DNA from: Burkholderia pyrrocinia
Lineage (GTDB): Bacteria > Pseudomonadota > Gammaproteobacteria > Burkholderiales > Burkholderiaceae
Assembly: GCF_022809715.1 (NCBI RefSeq)
Contig: NZ_CP094459.1
Coordinates: forward strand, 3,224,001 to 3,288,000
DNA length: 64,000 bases
Direction: 5' to 3'
A program made the position numbers and the translations under genes. Below, piece by piece: positions 56,036 through 64,000 of the stretch. Each line of letters opens with the position of its first letter. Positions within the stretch are counted from its first letter, which is position 1. The notes beneath the pieces are model-generated. The model ran no database searches and was not told where the DNA came from. It worked only from the letters and a program-made list of their open reading frames with translations.

Positions 56036-57643
56036 TTACTCGACGTGCGGCGGTTGCTCGAACGTGTGGAACGGAGCCGGGCTCGGCACCGTCCACTCGA
56101 GGCCCGTCGCGCCGTCCCACGGCTTGTCCGACGCCTTTTCCAGATCGCCGCCGCCACGGTAGGCCGGCAGCGCGACCGCGAACAGGAAGTACACCTGCGC
56201 GAGGCCGAAGCCGAATGCGCCGATCGTCGCCACCTGGTTGAAGTCCGTGAACTGCGCCGGGTAGTCCGCATAACGACGCGGCATGCCCGCGAGGCCGACG
56301 AAGTGCATCGGGAAGAACGTCAGGTTGAAGAAGATCATCGACGCCCAGAAGTGGATCTTGCCGCGCGTCTCGTTGTACATCCAGCCCGTCCACTTCGGTG
56401 CCCAGTAGTACCAGCCCGAGAACAGCGCGAACAGCGAGCCGGCCACCAGCACGTAGTGGAAGTGCGCCACCACGAAGTAGGTGCCGTGATACTGGATGTC
56501 GAGCGGCGCCATCGCGAGCATCAGGCCCGTCAGGCCGCCGAACGTGAACACGAACAGGAAGCCGATCGCGAACAGCATCGGGGTTTCGAGCGTCATCGAG
56601 CCGCGCCACATCGTCGCGAGCCAGTTGAACACCTTCACGCCCGTCGGCACGGCGATCAGCATCGTCGCGTACATGAAGAACAGCTGACCGGTGACCGGCA
56701 TGCCCGTGGCGAACATGTGGTGTGCCCAGACCATGAACGACAGGATCGCGATCGAAGCCGTCGCATACACCATCGAGCTATAGCCGAACAGCGTCTTGCG
56801 CGAGAACGCCGGGATCACCTGCGACACGATCCCGAACGCCGGCAGAATCATGATGTACACCTCGGGGTGGCCGAAGAACCAGAAGATGTGCTGGTACATC
56901 ACCGGGTCGCCGCCGCCTGCCGCGTTGAAGAACGACGTGCCGAAGTGGCGGTCGAACAGCACCATCGTGATCGCGCCTGCCAGAACCGGCATCACGGCGA
57001 TCAGCAGGTAGGCCGTGATCAGCCACGTCCACGCGAACATCGGCATCTTCATCAGCGTCATGCCAGGTGCGCGCATGTTCAGGATCGTCACGACGATGTT
57101 GATCCCGCCCATGATCGACGACGCGCCCATGATGTGCACCGCGAAGATCGCGAAGTCCATGCCCGGGCCCATCTGCGTCGACAGCGGCGCGTACAGCGTC
57201 CAGCCGGCGGCCGTCGCGCCGCCCGGCGCGAAGAACGAGCCGACCAGCAGCACTGCCGCGACCGGCAGCAGCCAGAAGCTGAAGTTGTTCATCCGCGCGA
57301 ACGCCATGTCGGACGCGCCGATCTGCAGCGGAATCATCCAGTTCGCGAAGCCGACGAACGCCGGCATGATCGCGCCGAACACCATGATCAGGCCGTGCAT
57401 CGTCGTGAGTTCGTTGAAGAACTCCGGACGCATGATCTGCAGGCCCGGCTCGAACAGTTCGGCACGGATGCCGAGCGCCATCACGCCGCCCGACAGGAAC
57501 ATGATGAACGAGAACAGCAGGTACAGCGTACCGATGTCCTTGTGGTTGGTGGCGAACAGCCAGCGCCGCCAGCCGTGCGGCATTTCGTGCGCGTGGTCGT
57601 CGTGCGCGTGGTCCGCGGCTACGTCGTGCCCGATGCTAGACAT
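56036..57643 (-). CDS. ctaD: Cytochrome c oxidase subunit I
   Basis: A 535-residue heme-copper oxidase catalytic subunit with twelve predicted helices. It has a CuB-ligand/cross-linked His-Tyr motif in FFGHPEVYIMILPAFGI and the heme a3-CuB region HHMFATGMPV. It reduces O2 to water at the heme a3-CuB centre. The ATG at 57643 starts MSSIGHDVAADHAHDDHAHE, a His/Asp-rich cytoplasmic N terminus. It follows ctaC by 43 bp. Confidence 0.97.
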   Translation of the reverse strand: MSSIGHDVAADHAHDDHAHEMPHGWRRWLFATNHKDIGTLYLLFSFIMFLSGGVMALGIRAELFEPGLQIMRPEFFNELTTMHGLIMVFGAIMPAFVGFANWMIPLQIGASDMAFARMNNFSFWLLPVAAVLLVGSFFAPGGATAAGWTLYAPLSTQMGPGMDFAIFAVHIMGASSIMGGINIVVTILNMRAPGMTLMKMPMFAWTWLITAYLLIAVMPVLAGAITMVLFDRHFGTSFFNAAGGGDPVMYQHIFWFFGHPEVYIMILPAFGIVSQVIPAFSRKTLFGYSSMVYATASIAILSFMVWAHHMFATGMPVTGQLFFMYATMLIAVPTGVKVFNWLATMWRGSMTLETPMLFAIGFLFVFTFGGLTGLMLAMAPLDIQYHGTYFVVAHFHYVLVAGSLFALFSGWYYWAPKWTGWMYNETRGKIHFWASMIFFNLTFFPMHFVGLAGMPRRYADYPAQFTDFNQVATIGAFGFGLAQVYFLFAVALPAYRGGGDLEKASDKPWDGATGLEWTVPSPAPFHTFEQPPHVE

Positions 57644-57686
57644 GAGAATCTCCTAATGCGAATACGTCGACTAACTCAGCGACACG

Positions 57687-59264
57687 TCAAGCCGCCGGCC
57701 CGATCTCGACACGCCGGGCTTCCTTCGCGTCTGCCCCGCCCGAGATCGTTTCCGGCTTTTTGAGAATAATGTGGTCTTCCGCCACGCCTGCTGCCTTCAG
57801 CGCGTCGCGCACGGCTTGTGCGCGGTGCTTCGCCAGTTCGGCGTTCGCGTCGGCCGAGCCCGTCTTGTCGGTGAAGCCCGACAGCGCGAGCTTCGCGTCC
57901 GGATGTGCCTTCGCATAGTCGGCCGCGGCGGCGATCGCCGCTTTCGCGTCGGCCGGCAGCACGCTCTTGCCCGTCTCGAAGTAGATCGTCGACAACGCGG
58001 CCGATGCCGCTGCCGATGCTGCCGCCGGCTGCTCGGCCGCGCCCGACGCGGCTTGCGCCGGTGCCGAAGCCGCTTCGGCCGACGCCGCTGCGCCCGCCGC
58101 GTCTTCCGGCATCTTGCCGTTGCGCGCGTCAGCCACTTGCTTCGGCTGCAGCAGGTCGTTCTTGTGGTTGCCCCACGAATTGCGCTCGTACGTGATGACC
58201 GATGCGATGTCGAGGTCCGACAGCGACGCCCACGACGGCATTGCGCCCTTGCCCAGCAGCACGCGCTCGACGTGGCCGGCGATCGGGCCGTTCACGATCG
58301 GGCTGCCGTCCATCGCCGGGAATGCGCCGAGGCCCTTGCCGCTCACCTGGTGGCAGGCCGCGCAGTTCGCCTTGTAGACTTCCTCGCCGTGCGCGACGAG
58401 TTCGGCCATCGTGTAGACCTTGTTCGGATCGACCGCCGCGCCGGCCAGCTTGGCCTTCTGCGCGGTGACCCACTTCGCGTAGTCGTCTTCCGACAGGACT
58501 TCGACGACGACCGGCATGTACGCGTGTTCCTTGCCGCACAGCTCGGTACAGAAACCGCGGAAGGTGCCGACCTTGTCGGCCTTGAACCACGTGTCGCGCA
58601 CGAAGCCGGGAATCGCATCCTGCTTCACGCCGAACGCGGGCACGTACCACGAGTGGACGACGTCGTTCGCGGTCGTGATGATGCGGATCTTCTTGTTGAC
58701 CGGCACGACGAGCGGGTTGTCGACTTCCTGCAGATAGGTGTCGGTGATCGGCTTCTTGCCCATCACTTCGTCGCGCGGGGTGGTCAGCGTCGACAGGAAG
58801 CCGATGCCCTCGCCCGGGCCCTTCACGTAGTCGTAGCCCCACTTCCACTGGTAGCCGGTGACCTTGATCGTGAGATCGGCGTTGGTCGTGTCCTTCATCG
58901 CGACGACGGCCTTCGTCGCCGGCAGCGCCATCAGCACGACGATGACGAACGGCACGATCGTCCAGATGATCTCGACGGTCGTGCTTTCATGGAAATTGGC
59001 GGCCTTGTGGCCTTTGGATTTGCGGTGCGCGAAGATCGAATAGAACATCACGCCGAACACGCCGACGAAGATCACCGTACACAGGATCAGCATCATCGTG
59101 TGGAGATCGTAGAGCTCCTCGGCGATTTTCGTGACCGGCGGCTGAAAGTTGATCTCGTTGACGCGGGGGCCGCCCGGGCTATCACCGACCGCCAGGGCGG
59201 CACCGGCAAAGAGCAATCCGCTGCATGCCAGCACGCCCGTGAGGGCTCGCTTGATTGTTTTCAT
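57687..59264 (-). CDS. ctaC: Cytochrome c oxidase subunit II with cytochrome c and OmpA-like domains
   Basis: A 525-residue subunit II. Signal/first helix MKTIKRALTGVLACSGLLFA, two transmembrane helices, then the CuA domain (CTELCGKEHAYM near residue 243), a fused cytochrome c domain (CAACH near 302), an Ala-rich linker (about 385-425) and a C-terminal OmpA-like peptidoglycan-binding domain (STIYFETGKSVLPADAK, then LSGFTDKTGSADANAELAKH). The cytochrome c part would accept electrons directly (caa3-like); the OmpA domain could anchor the oxidase to the cell wall. The ATG at 59264 has AAGGA upstream on the coding strand. First gene of the cox operon. Confidence 0.95.
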   Translation of the reverse strand: MKTIKRALTGVLACSGLLFAGAALAVGDSPGGPRVNEINFQPPVTKIAEELYDLHTMMLILCTVIFVGVFGVMFYSIFAHRKSKGHKAANFHESTTVEIIWTIVPFVIVVLMALPATKAVVAMKDTTNADLTIKVTGYQWKWGYDYVKGPGEGIGFLSTLTTPRDEVMGKKPITDTYLQEVDNPLVVPVNKKIRIITTANDVVHSWYVPAFGVKQDAIPGFVRDTWFKADKVGTFRGFCTELCGKEHAYMPVVVEVLSEDDYAKWVTAQKAKLAGAAVDPNKVYTMAELVAHGEEVYKANCAACHQVSGKGLGAFPAMDGSPIVNGPIAGHVERVLLGKGAMPSWASLSDLDIASVITYERNSWGNHKNDLLQPKQVADARNGKMPEDAAGAAASAEAASAPAQAASGAAEQPAAASAAASAALSTIYFETGKSVLPADAKAAIAAAADYAKAHPDAKLALSGFTDKTGSADANAELAKHRAQAVRDALKAAGVAEDHIILKKPETISGGADAKEARRVEIGPAA

Positions 59265-59345
59265 AGCATCCTTACCCAAAATTTCCATTCAAACCCTCCC
59301 CCGTCGCAAGCCGCCGGCCTGTTCCCGGCCGGTGCCCGCGCCTCG

Positions 59346-59831
59346 TCAGCCGCAGCGCCTGAGCGACATGCGCAGTTCGTCGGCGAACTGCGCACGCTTG
59401 TACTGCGCGAGATGCTGCCCGATTACGACGGTCTGCCCGCGCGATACCAGCCGAATCGGATCGCGTGGCGTCGCGCCCGGTTCGACCCGCACCCAGCGCG
59501 GGTTGAATTCGATCTGCGTGAGCCGCTCCGCATCCATCCGCTCGATCACGAGCCGGTGCGGGAACAGCCTGATGCGTTCGTAATCGACCGCATGGCGAGC
59601 ATAGATCGCGAATGCGACACCCACAGCCAGCAACTCGATTCCGGTGAAGGGCATGACGAGCCAAGCCCCCCGCCACATCAGCAACGTCGCGATCACCAGC
59701 GAGAAGCCAGCGAGCGACGCGTAAAACAGCACGAACTGGCGCGGCGACGCCGAACAGTTGCGTTTCATGAGCCAGTCTTCGAGGACCGGCTCGCCGTTCG
59801 TCGTCTCCGCCAAAACCCTCGCTGCTTCCAT
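59346..59831 (-). CDS. DUF2244 membrane protein
   Basis: A 161-residue protein with two hydrophobic segments (FVLFYASLAGFSLVIATLLM, VMPFTGIELLAVGVAFAIY) and a DUF2244 C-terminal part (ERLTQIEFNPRWVRVEPGA). It is found next to the cox operon in many beta-proteobacteria, directly upstream of ctaC (81 bp). Function unknown. Start 59831 is chosen for GAGG upstream; in-frame ATGs at 59921 and 59768 are alternatives. The 234-bp gap to the next gene (59832-60065) may hold the cox-cluster promoter; none is clear. Confidence 0.78.
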   Translation of the reverse strand: MEAARVLAETTNGEPVLEDWLMKRNCSASPRQFVLFYASLAGFSLVIATLLMWRGAWLVMPFTGIELLAVGVAFAIYARHAVDYERIRLFPHRLVIERMDAERLTQIEFNPRWVRVEPGATPRDPIRLVSRGQTVVIGQHLAQYKRAQFADELRMSLRRCG

Positions 59832-60065
59832 CGCCGCCTCACGCGAATGGCATGCGATGCATGCCTGCATCGGACTCGTCGCCCCGTATTGCGGGGACCC
59901 CGGGACGACAAGCTGACGCATTATAGGCGGGTTCAATGGCATCCACAAGCAAGCGCCTATCGCCCGCCAAGCCAAGCGCGACAAGCTTTCCGGCCATTTT
60001 TGGCGCCAATTCGACCCCGCTTTGCGCCGCTAATTTCGGACATAACAAAACCCCTCTTTACCGCT

Positions 60066-61031
60066 TTACCGATTCTTCGGACGCCCCTTTCCGATGTCCT
60101 CGATGCGCACGATCCCGTGCCCTTCGGCGGTCGTGCGCGGCACGGCCTTCCATGCGTGGCCGTAGATCACCTCGAAGGTCAGCGCAATCGTGCCGTCCGC
60201 GCGCCGGCGCGCTTCCAGCGCGTCGCCGAGCGCCGCGCGAAAGCGTCGCGTCGCGCGCTGCGGCGCCGCCCGCTCGAACGGATAGGCGCCCCAGCGGCGC
60301 ACGTCGGCCAGCAGGGAATCGGGGGATTTGTACGTGACGGTCAGCACTTCCTGATCCATCACGGGAATCTCGAAGCCGCTCTCGACGAGCATGTCGCCGA
60401 GGTCGTGCATGTCGACGAAATCGATCACGCGCGCGGCGGGCGGCGCAATGCCGAGCGCCGCTTCGGCGTCCGCGCAGGCCGCGCGCAGCTCGCGCAGCGT
60501 GTCGGGGCCGAGCGTGCTGAACATCAACAGCCCGTTCACGCGCAGCACGCGCTGCCATTCGGGCAGCACCGCGTCGGGGCGCGAATGCCAGTGGAGCGCG
60601 AGATTCGACCAGATCAGGTCGAACGCGCCGCCCGAAAACGGCAGCGCAGCGAAGTCGGCCTGCGCGACGCGCGGGCCGCGCTGGCCCAGCGCCCGGCCGA
60701 GCGAGGCCGGCAGCCAGCGGCGCCAGCTCGCCTGCTCGACCTCGCGCTGACCGGCCCGCGCAAGCATCGCGCCGGACAGGTCGACGCCGAATACGGGCGC
60801 TTCAGGAAAGCGCGCGCGCAGCGCCGGCAGATCGTCGCCCGGGCCGCAGCCCGCATCGAGCACAGCCGTGGGGCTCACCTTGATGTATTCGAGACGCTCG
60901 TTCATCCGCTGCGCGATCTCGCGCGGCAGGAACGCGACCGCGTCGAACGTGGCGGCACGGCGATCGAAGATCCGCCGCAGGCGCCTGGCGTCATTGGCCG
61001 GACGGCCGGTTGAAGTCGAAGCTGGGGACAT
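60066..61031 (-). CDS. SAM-dependent methyltransferase (BioC-like)
   Basis: A 321-residue class I methyltransferase. The SAM motif is VLDAGCGPGDDLPALRARFP; later motifs include FDLIWSNLALHWH and VLRVNGLLMFSTLGPDTL. These strongly resemble BioC, which makes malonyl-ACP methyl ester in biotin synthesis, but the protein is longer than E. coli BioC (251 residues) and no other bio genes are present. Start ATG 61031; a GTG three codons upstream is also open. Divergent from comF, 83-bp gap. Confidence 0.85.
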   Translation of the reverse strand: MSPASTSTGRPANDARRLRRIFDRRAATFDAVAFLPREIAQRMNERLEYIKVSPTAVLDAGCGPGDDLPALRARFPEAPVFGVDLSGAMLARAGQREVEQASWRRWLPASLGRALGQRGPRVAQADFAALPFSGGAFDLIWSNLALHWHSRPDAVLPEWQRVLRVNGLLMFSTLGPDTLRELRAACADAEAALGIAPPAARVIDFVDMHDLGDMLVESGFEIPVMDQEVLTVTYKSPDSLLADVRRWGAYPFERAAPQRATRRFRAALGDALEARRRADGTIALTFEVIYGHAWKAVPRTTAEGHGIVRIEDIGKGRPKNR

Positions 61032-61114
61032 GTCGGGCACACTGGCGAAGAGCCCGAAGTATACTCGCTCGCCCCGCAGGCTTCATCGAGGCGGGGCCGC
61101 CAGGAGTGTTCGCG

Positions 61115-61909
61115 ATGATCCGCAGTTCTGCTCCGCGCACGATGCGCGTCGTTTTGTCGCAGGTTCGCGCGCTGGCTGCGCGCGTCGCCGCGATCGCGCT
61201 GCCGAATCGCTGCGCACTGTGCGGCAATTTGTCACACGCCGTGATTTGCATTGCCTGCGACGCCGCGTACTGGAATGAAGCGCGGCTGCGCTGCGACATC
61301 TGCGCGCTGCCGCTAAGTGTCGGGCAGCCGCGTTCGCGCCCGCTCCGTGGCGGGCACGGCCGCGCGGCCGCGTACCGTTGCGACGCGTGCCGCACGGCGG
61401 CGCCGCCGTTCGACGCGACGCTCGCGCTCGCGGATTACCGCGCGCCGCTCGACGGGCTCGCGCGCGGTCTGAAGTTTCACGCGCGGCTCGCGCTCGGCGC
61501 CGAATTCGCGGCCCGGCTCGCCCGGCTGGTCGACGATACGCGCGGCACCGGCGGCTTCGACCTGGTCGCGCCGGTGCCGCTGTCGCACCGGCGGCTCGTC
61601 GCACGCGGCTACAACCAGGCATGGGCGATCGCGCGGCCGCTCGCGCGCCGGCTCGGCGTGCGCGCGGATGCGGCACTGCTCGCGCGCGTCGCCGACACCG
61701 CGCCGCAGTCGCGGCTCGCCCTGCGCGCGCGGCGCGACAACGTGATGTCGGCGTTCGCGGTGGCCGGCGACGTCACTGGCCGCCACGTCGCGCTCGTCGA
61801 CGATGTGATGACGTCCGGCGCGACGCTCGCGGCCGCCGCGCACGCACTGAAGGCGGCGGGCGCCGCGCGCGTGACGAATCTGGTTGCGCTGCGCACCGCC
61901 AGGGATTAA
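61115..61909 (+). CDS. comF: ComF-family phosphoribosyltransferase-like protein
   Basis: A 264-residue protein with an N-terminal zinc-binding Cys set (CALCGNLSHAVICIACDAAY, RCDICALPL, YRCDACR) and a C-terminal PRPP-binding motif VALVDDVMTSGATLAAAA. ComF proteins are required for DNA uptake/processing in competent bacteria, by interacting with the ComFA helicase or PriA. The ATG at 61115 has CAGGAG (61102-61107) upstream. It ends 108 bp before trmL. Confidence 0.88.
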   Translation: MIRSSAPRTMRVVLSQVRALAARVAAIALPNRCALCGNLSHAVICIACDAAYWNEARLRCDICALPLSVGQPRSRPLRGGHGRAAAYRCDACRTAAPPFDATLALADYRAPLDGLARGLKFHARLALGAEFAARLARLVDDTRGTGGFDLVAPVPLSHRRLVARGYNQAWAIARPLARRLGVRADAALLARVADTAPQSRLALRARRDNVMSAFAVAGDVTGRHVALVDDVMTSGATLAAAAHALKAAGAARVTNLVALRTARD

Positions 61910-62016
61910 TTAATTAGAGAGGCCGGCCGCCTGCACGCGGCCGCGGCCGTCACGAACCGGCCGGCCGGGAACGAGCGCGCATTGCTCCGCACCGGCCGGC
62001 CCAGCCAAACCGAAAC

Positions 62017-62487
62017 ATGTTCAACGTCGTCCTCGTCGCTCCCGAAATTCCGCCGAACACCGGCAACGTGATCCGCCTGTGCGCCAACACCGGCGCGCAC
62101 CTGCACCTGATCGAGCCGCTCGGCTTTCCGCTCGACGACGCACGGATGCGCCGTGCCGGCCTCGACTATCACGAGTATGCGCAGATGCGCGTGCACCGCG
62201 ACTGGGACGCGTTCGTCGCGGCCGAATCGCCCGATCCCGCGCGGATGTTCGCGTTCACGACACGCGGCTCGGGCCGCTTCCACGATCATGCGTTCCTGCC
62301 GGGCGACTGGTTCGTGTTCGGCTCGGAGACGCGCGGCCTGCCCGCCGCGCTGCTCGAACGCTTCCCGAACGAACAGCGCGTGCGCCTGCCGATGCGGCCG
62401 GACAACCGCAGCCTGAACCTGTCGAACACGGTCGCGGTGGTCGTGTTCGAGGCGTGGCGCCAGGCCGGCTTCGAAGGCGGCGCGTGA
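62017..62487 (+). CDS. trmL: tRNA (cytidine(34)-2'-O)-methyltransferase TrmL
   Basis: A 156-residue SPOUT-class methyltransferase that 2'-O-methylates the wobble nucleotide of tRNA-Leu species. It starts MFNVVLVAPEIPPNTGNVIR, has the SAM-knot motif LIEPLGFPLDDARMRRAGLD and the C-terminal RSLNLSNTVAVVVFEAWRQ. Full length. It follows comF on the plus strand and is convergent to the macrodomain gene, 22 bp away. Confidence 0.93.
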   Translation: MFNVVLVAPEIPPNTGNVIRLCANTGAHLHLIEPLGFPLDDARMRRAGLDYHEYAQMRVHRDWDAFVAAESPDPARMFAFTTRGSGRFHDHAFLPGDWFVFGSETRGLPAALLERFPNEQRVRLPMRPDNRSLNLSNTVAVVVFEAWRQAGFEGGA

Positions 62488-62509
62488 TGCGTACGCGGCG
62501 CGAGCCGCG

Positions 62510-63034
62510 TCAGTTGCGCGCGAGCCGCGCGCGATACAGGTCGTGGATGTCGGGGGAAAAGCACGCGAACACCACGCGTGCGAGGCTCGGCGCCTGCGGC
62601 AGCATTTCGACGACGGTGCCGACTGCAATGTCGACGGCCTCGCCGGCCGGATAACGATAGATGCCGCAACTGATCGCCGGAAACGCGATCGACGTCGCGG
62701 CCACCTCTTCGGCCAGCTCGATCGCGCGCCGGTAGCACGATGCGAGCAGGTCGGGCTCGCCGCGATCGCCGCCGTGCCACACCGGCCCGACCGCATGGAT
62801 CACGTAGCGCGCCGGCAGCCCGTGGCCGCGCGTGAGCTTCGCGTCGCCCGTATCGCAGCCGCCGAGCGTGCGGCACTCGGCGAGCAGGCCGGGGCCGGCA
62901 GCGCGGTGAATCGCGCCGTCGACACCGCCCCCGCCGAGCAGCGAGCCGTTCGCGGCGTTGACGATCGCGTCGACATCGAGCGTCGTGATGTCGACGAGTT
63001 GCGCGTCGAGCGTGGTGGATTGGATCTGCAGCAT
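62510..63034 (-). CDS. Macrodomain protein (O-acetyl-ADP-ribose deacetylase type)
   Basis: A 174-residue macrodomain with the ADP-ribose-binding [20 protein letters not shown] and IHRAAGPGL loops and the later [14 protein letters not shown] motif. It is of the YmdB type that hydrolyses O-acetyl-ADP-ribose or removes ADP-ribose from targets. The ATG at 63034 has GGGAGG upstream on the coding strand. It lies 92 bp after gpsA on the same strand but has no obvious pathway link. Confidence 0.9.
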   Translation of the reverse strand: MLQIQSTTLDAQLVDITTLDVDAIVNAANGSLLGGGGVDGAIHRAAGPGLLAECRTLGGCDTGDAKLTRGHGLPARYVIHAVGPVWHGGDRGEPDLLASCYRRAIELAEEVAATSIAFPAISCGIYRYPAGEAVDIAVGTVVEMLPQAPSLARVVFACFSPDIHDLYRARLARN

Positions 63035-63126
63035 GACAACCTCCCGAAACGCCGGAGACTGTTCAAGCGTAGTGCGCTTTGGCGCCGCGCGCTTGACGCG
63101 ACCGCACCGGGCGGCGCCCGGCCGCG

Positions 63127-64000
63127 CTACTCGGCGCGCGCGTCGCGCCGCAGCAGGCCGCTGACGGCGTCGCGCGGCGCGATGCCGTCGAACAGCACGC
63201 CGCACACGGCTTCGGTGATCGGCATCTCGATCGATTGCGCGTGCGCGATCGCCAGCACGGCCTGCGCGCAGCGCACGCCTTCGGCCACGTGGCCGAGCGC
63301 ACCGAGGATGTCGTTCAGCGTGCGGCCGGCCGCCAGTTGCAGGCCGACCGTGCGGTTGCGCGACAGGTCGCCCGTCGCGGTGAGGATCAGGTCGCCGAGG
63401 CCCGTGAGGCCGGTGAAGGTTTCCGCGCGGCCGCCGAGCGCGACGCCGAGCCGTGACATTTCGGCGAGGCCGCGCGTGATCAGCGCGGCGCGCGCGTTCA
63501 GCCCGAGGCCGAGGCCGTCGGAAATGCCGGTCGCGATCGCGAGCACGTTCTTCACCGCGCCGCCAACCTCGACGCCGACCACGTCGTCGCCCGTATAGAT
63601 CCGCATCGCGCCGTGATGGAACGCGGCGAGCGTGCGCTCGCGGCATTCGGCGGACGTGCTCGCCACCGTCAGCGCGACGGGCAGCGACTGTCCGACCTCG
63701 CGCGCGAAGCTCGGCCCCGACAGCACGCCGTTGCTGCGCTGTTCGGGCAGCTCGGCCGCGATCACCTGATGCGGCAGCAGATGCGTGTCGGCCTCGAAGC
63801 CCTTGCAGACCCAGACGATGTGCGCGGGCACGCAGCCTGCGTCGTGCATCGCGTGGCACAGCGTGCGCAGCCCGGCCACGGGCGCGGCGATCACGCACAG
63901 CGCGTCGTCCGCGGCGCCATGCGCGAGCGCGGCGCCGAGATCGGCGTCGTAGCGCAATGCGTCAGGCAGCGCGATGCCGTCCAGATAGCGGGAATTTTCG
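63127..64000 (-). CDS. gpsA: Glycerol-3-phosphate dehydrogenase [NAD(P)+] GpsA, partial (start beyond window)
   Basis: The minus-strand frame is open from the stop at 63127 to the window end and continues through bases 63958-64000 with the family-typical [20 protein letters not shown]. The visible part includes [17 protein letters not shown], the catalytic Lys in [16 protein letters not shown], and [18 protein letters not shown]. It makes glycerol-3-phosphate for phospholipid synthesis. The N-terminal NAD-binding GxGxxG is outside the window. A TTG within the frame at 63957 is not a start. Confidence 0.95.
   Translation of the reverse strand, partial: ENSRYLDGIALPDALRYDADLGAALAHGAADDALCVIAAPVAGLRTLCHAMHDAGCVPAHIVWVCKGFEADTHLLPHQVIAAELPEQRSNGVLSGPSFAREVGQSLPVALTVASTSAECRERTLAAFHHGAMRIYTGDDVVGVEVGGAVKNVLAIATGISDGLGLGLNARAALITRGLAEMSRLGVALGGRAETFTGLTGLGDLILTATGDLSRNRTVGLQLAAGRTLNDILGALGHVAEGVRCAQAVLAIAHAQSIEMPITEAVCGVLFDGIAPRDAVSGLLRRDARAE

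Noticed and set aside
57771-61013. Plus-strand open frame of 1080 codons over the cox subunit II and methyltransferase genes
   Set aside because: Low-complexity shadow of the real minus-strand genes, and it runs across a clear intergenic region.
61905-61916. TTAATTAATTAG cluster after comF
   Set aside because: AT-rich and eye-catching in this genome, but no stem or binding consensus accompanies it; probably only a stop-codon cluster.

Overview
The window is a high-GC (roughly two-thirds G+C) bacterial chromosome segment with dense, mostly housekeeping content. Gene content and order (hprK-rapZ; lolB-ispE-tRNA-Gln-prs-rplY-pth; rsmD-coaD-ferredoxin; a complete cox/cta cytochrome oxidase block; GTG-started rpoH preceded by a CIRCE element) and protein style point to a beta-proteobacterium of the genus Burkholderia, most likely the B. 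cepacia complex, main chromosome. This is an inference from family recognition; no database was searched.

Layout. 1-4.1 kb: end of hprK, rapZ, a Lon-N-domain protein, then mutM-mutY on the minus strand. 4.1-4.4 kb: a striking nested inverted-repeat element. 4.4-11.6 kb: TPR protein, lolB, ispE, tRNA-Gln, prs, rplY, pth and a stand-alone hisC. 11.7-13.2 kb: rsmD-coaD-ferredoxin (minus). 13.4-20 kb: ftsY, maiA, ybiB, a leucine leader peptide plus leuA, an NTF2-like protein and pagL. 19.9-24.6 kb: CIRCE-rpoH, then a cytochrome bd operon (cydP-cydA-cydB-cydX) with a perfect FNR/ANR-type box at its head. 25-35.4 kb: an N-acetylglucosamine/chitin-oligomer utilisation locus: secreted GH20 hexosaminidase, and on the minus strand gntR-nagA-nagB-like-EI/HPr/EIIA fusion-nagE, with shared ATACCA/TGGTAT operator half-sites. 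35.5-40.8 kb: SOS mutagenesis cassette imuA-imuB-dnaE2 with a LexA box. 41-43.9 kb: ABC transporter of the ABC_sub_bind (TrpX-like) class. 44.2-46.9 kb: four-cysteine exported protein, an intact IS3-family (IS150-group) insertion sequence sitting in the loop of a terminator, and metQ. 47.1-49.3 kb: chemoreceptor and a YciI protein. 49.4-59.3 kb: the aa3-type cytochrome c oxidase structural and assembly genes (ctaC-ctaD-small protein-ctaG-DUF2970-ctaE; surf1-SCO-like-ctaA-ctaB-sco). 59.3-64 kb: DUF2244 protein, a BioC-like methyltransferase, comF, trmL, a macrodomain protein and the start-proximal part of gpsA cut by the window end.

How the parts work together: the GlcNAc locus would convert extracellular chitin oligomers to GlcNAc, import and phosphorylate it with a dedicated PTS phosphorelay, and deacetylate and deaminate it to fructose-6-phosphate under one GntR repressor. 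The two respiratory blocks give the cell a high-affinity quinol oxidase (bd) and a high-capacity cytochrome c oxidase, each with its accessory genes. The imuA-imuB-dnaE2 block is the LexA-controlled damage-induced mutagenesis system.

The best candidates for under-described biology are the 287-bp nested palindrome at 4093-4379, the leucine leader rich in rare CTA codons in front of leuA, the abrupt change to AT-rich codons inside ispE, the overlap of an FNR-type box with the TTG start of cydP, and the OmpA-like domain fused to cytochrome oxidase subunit II.
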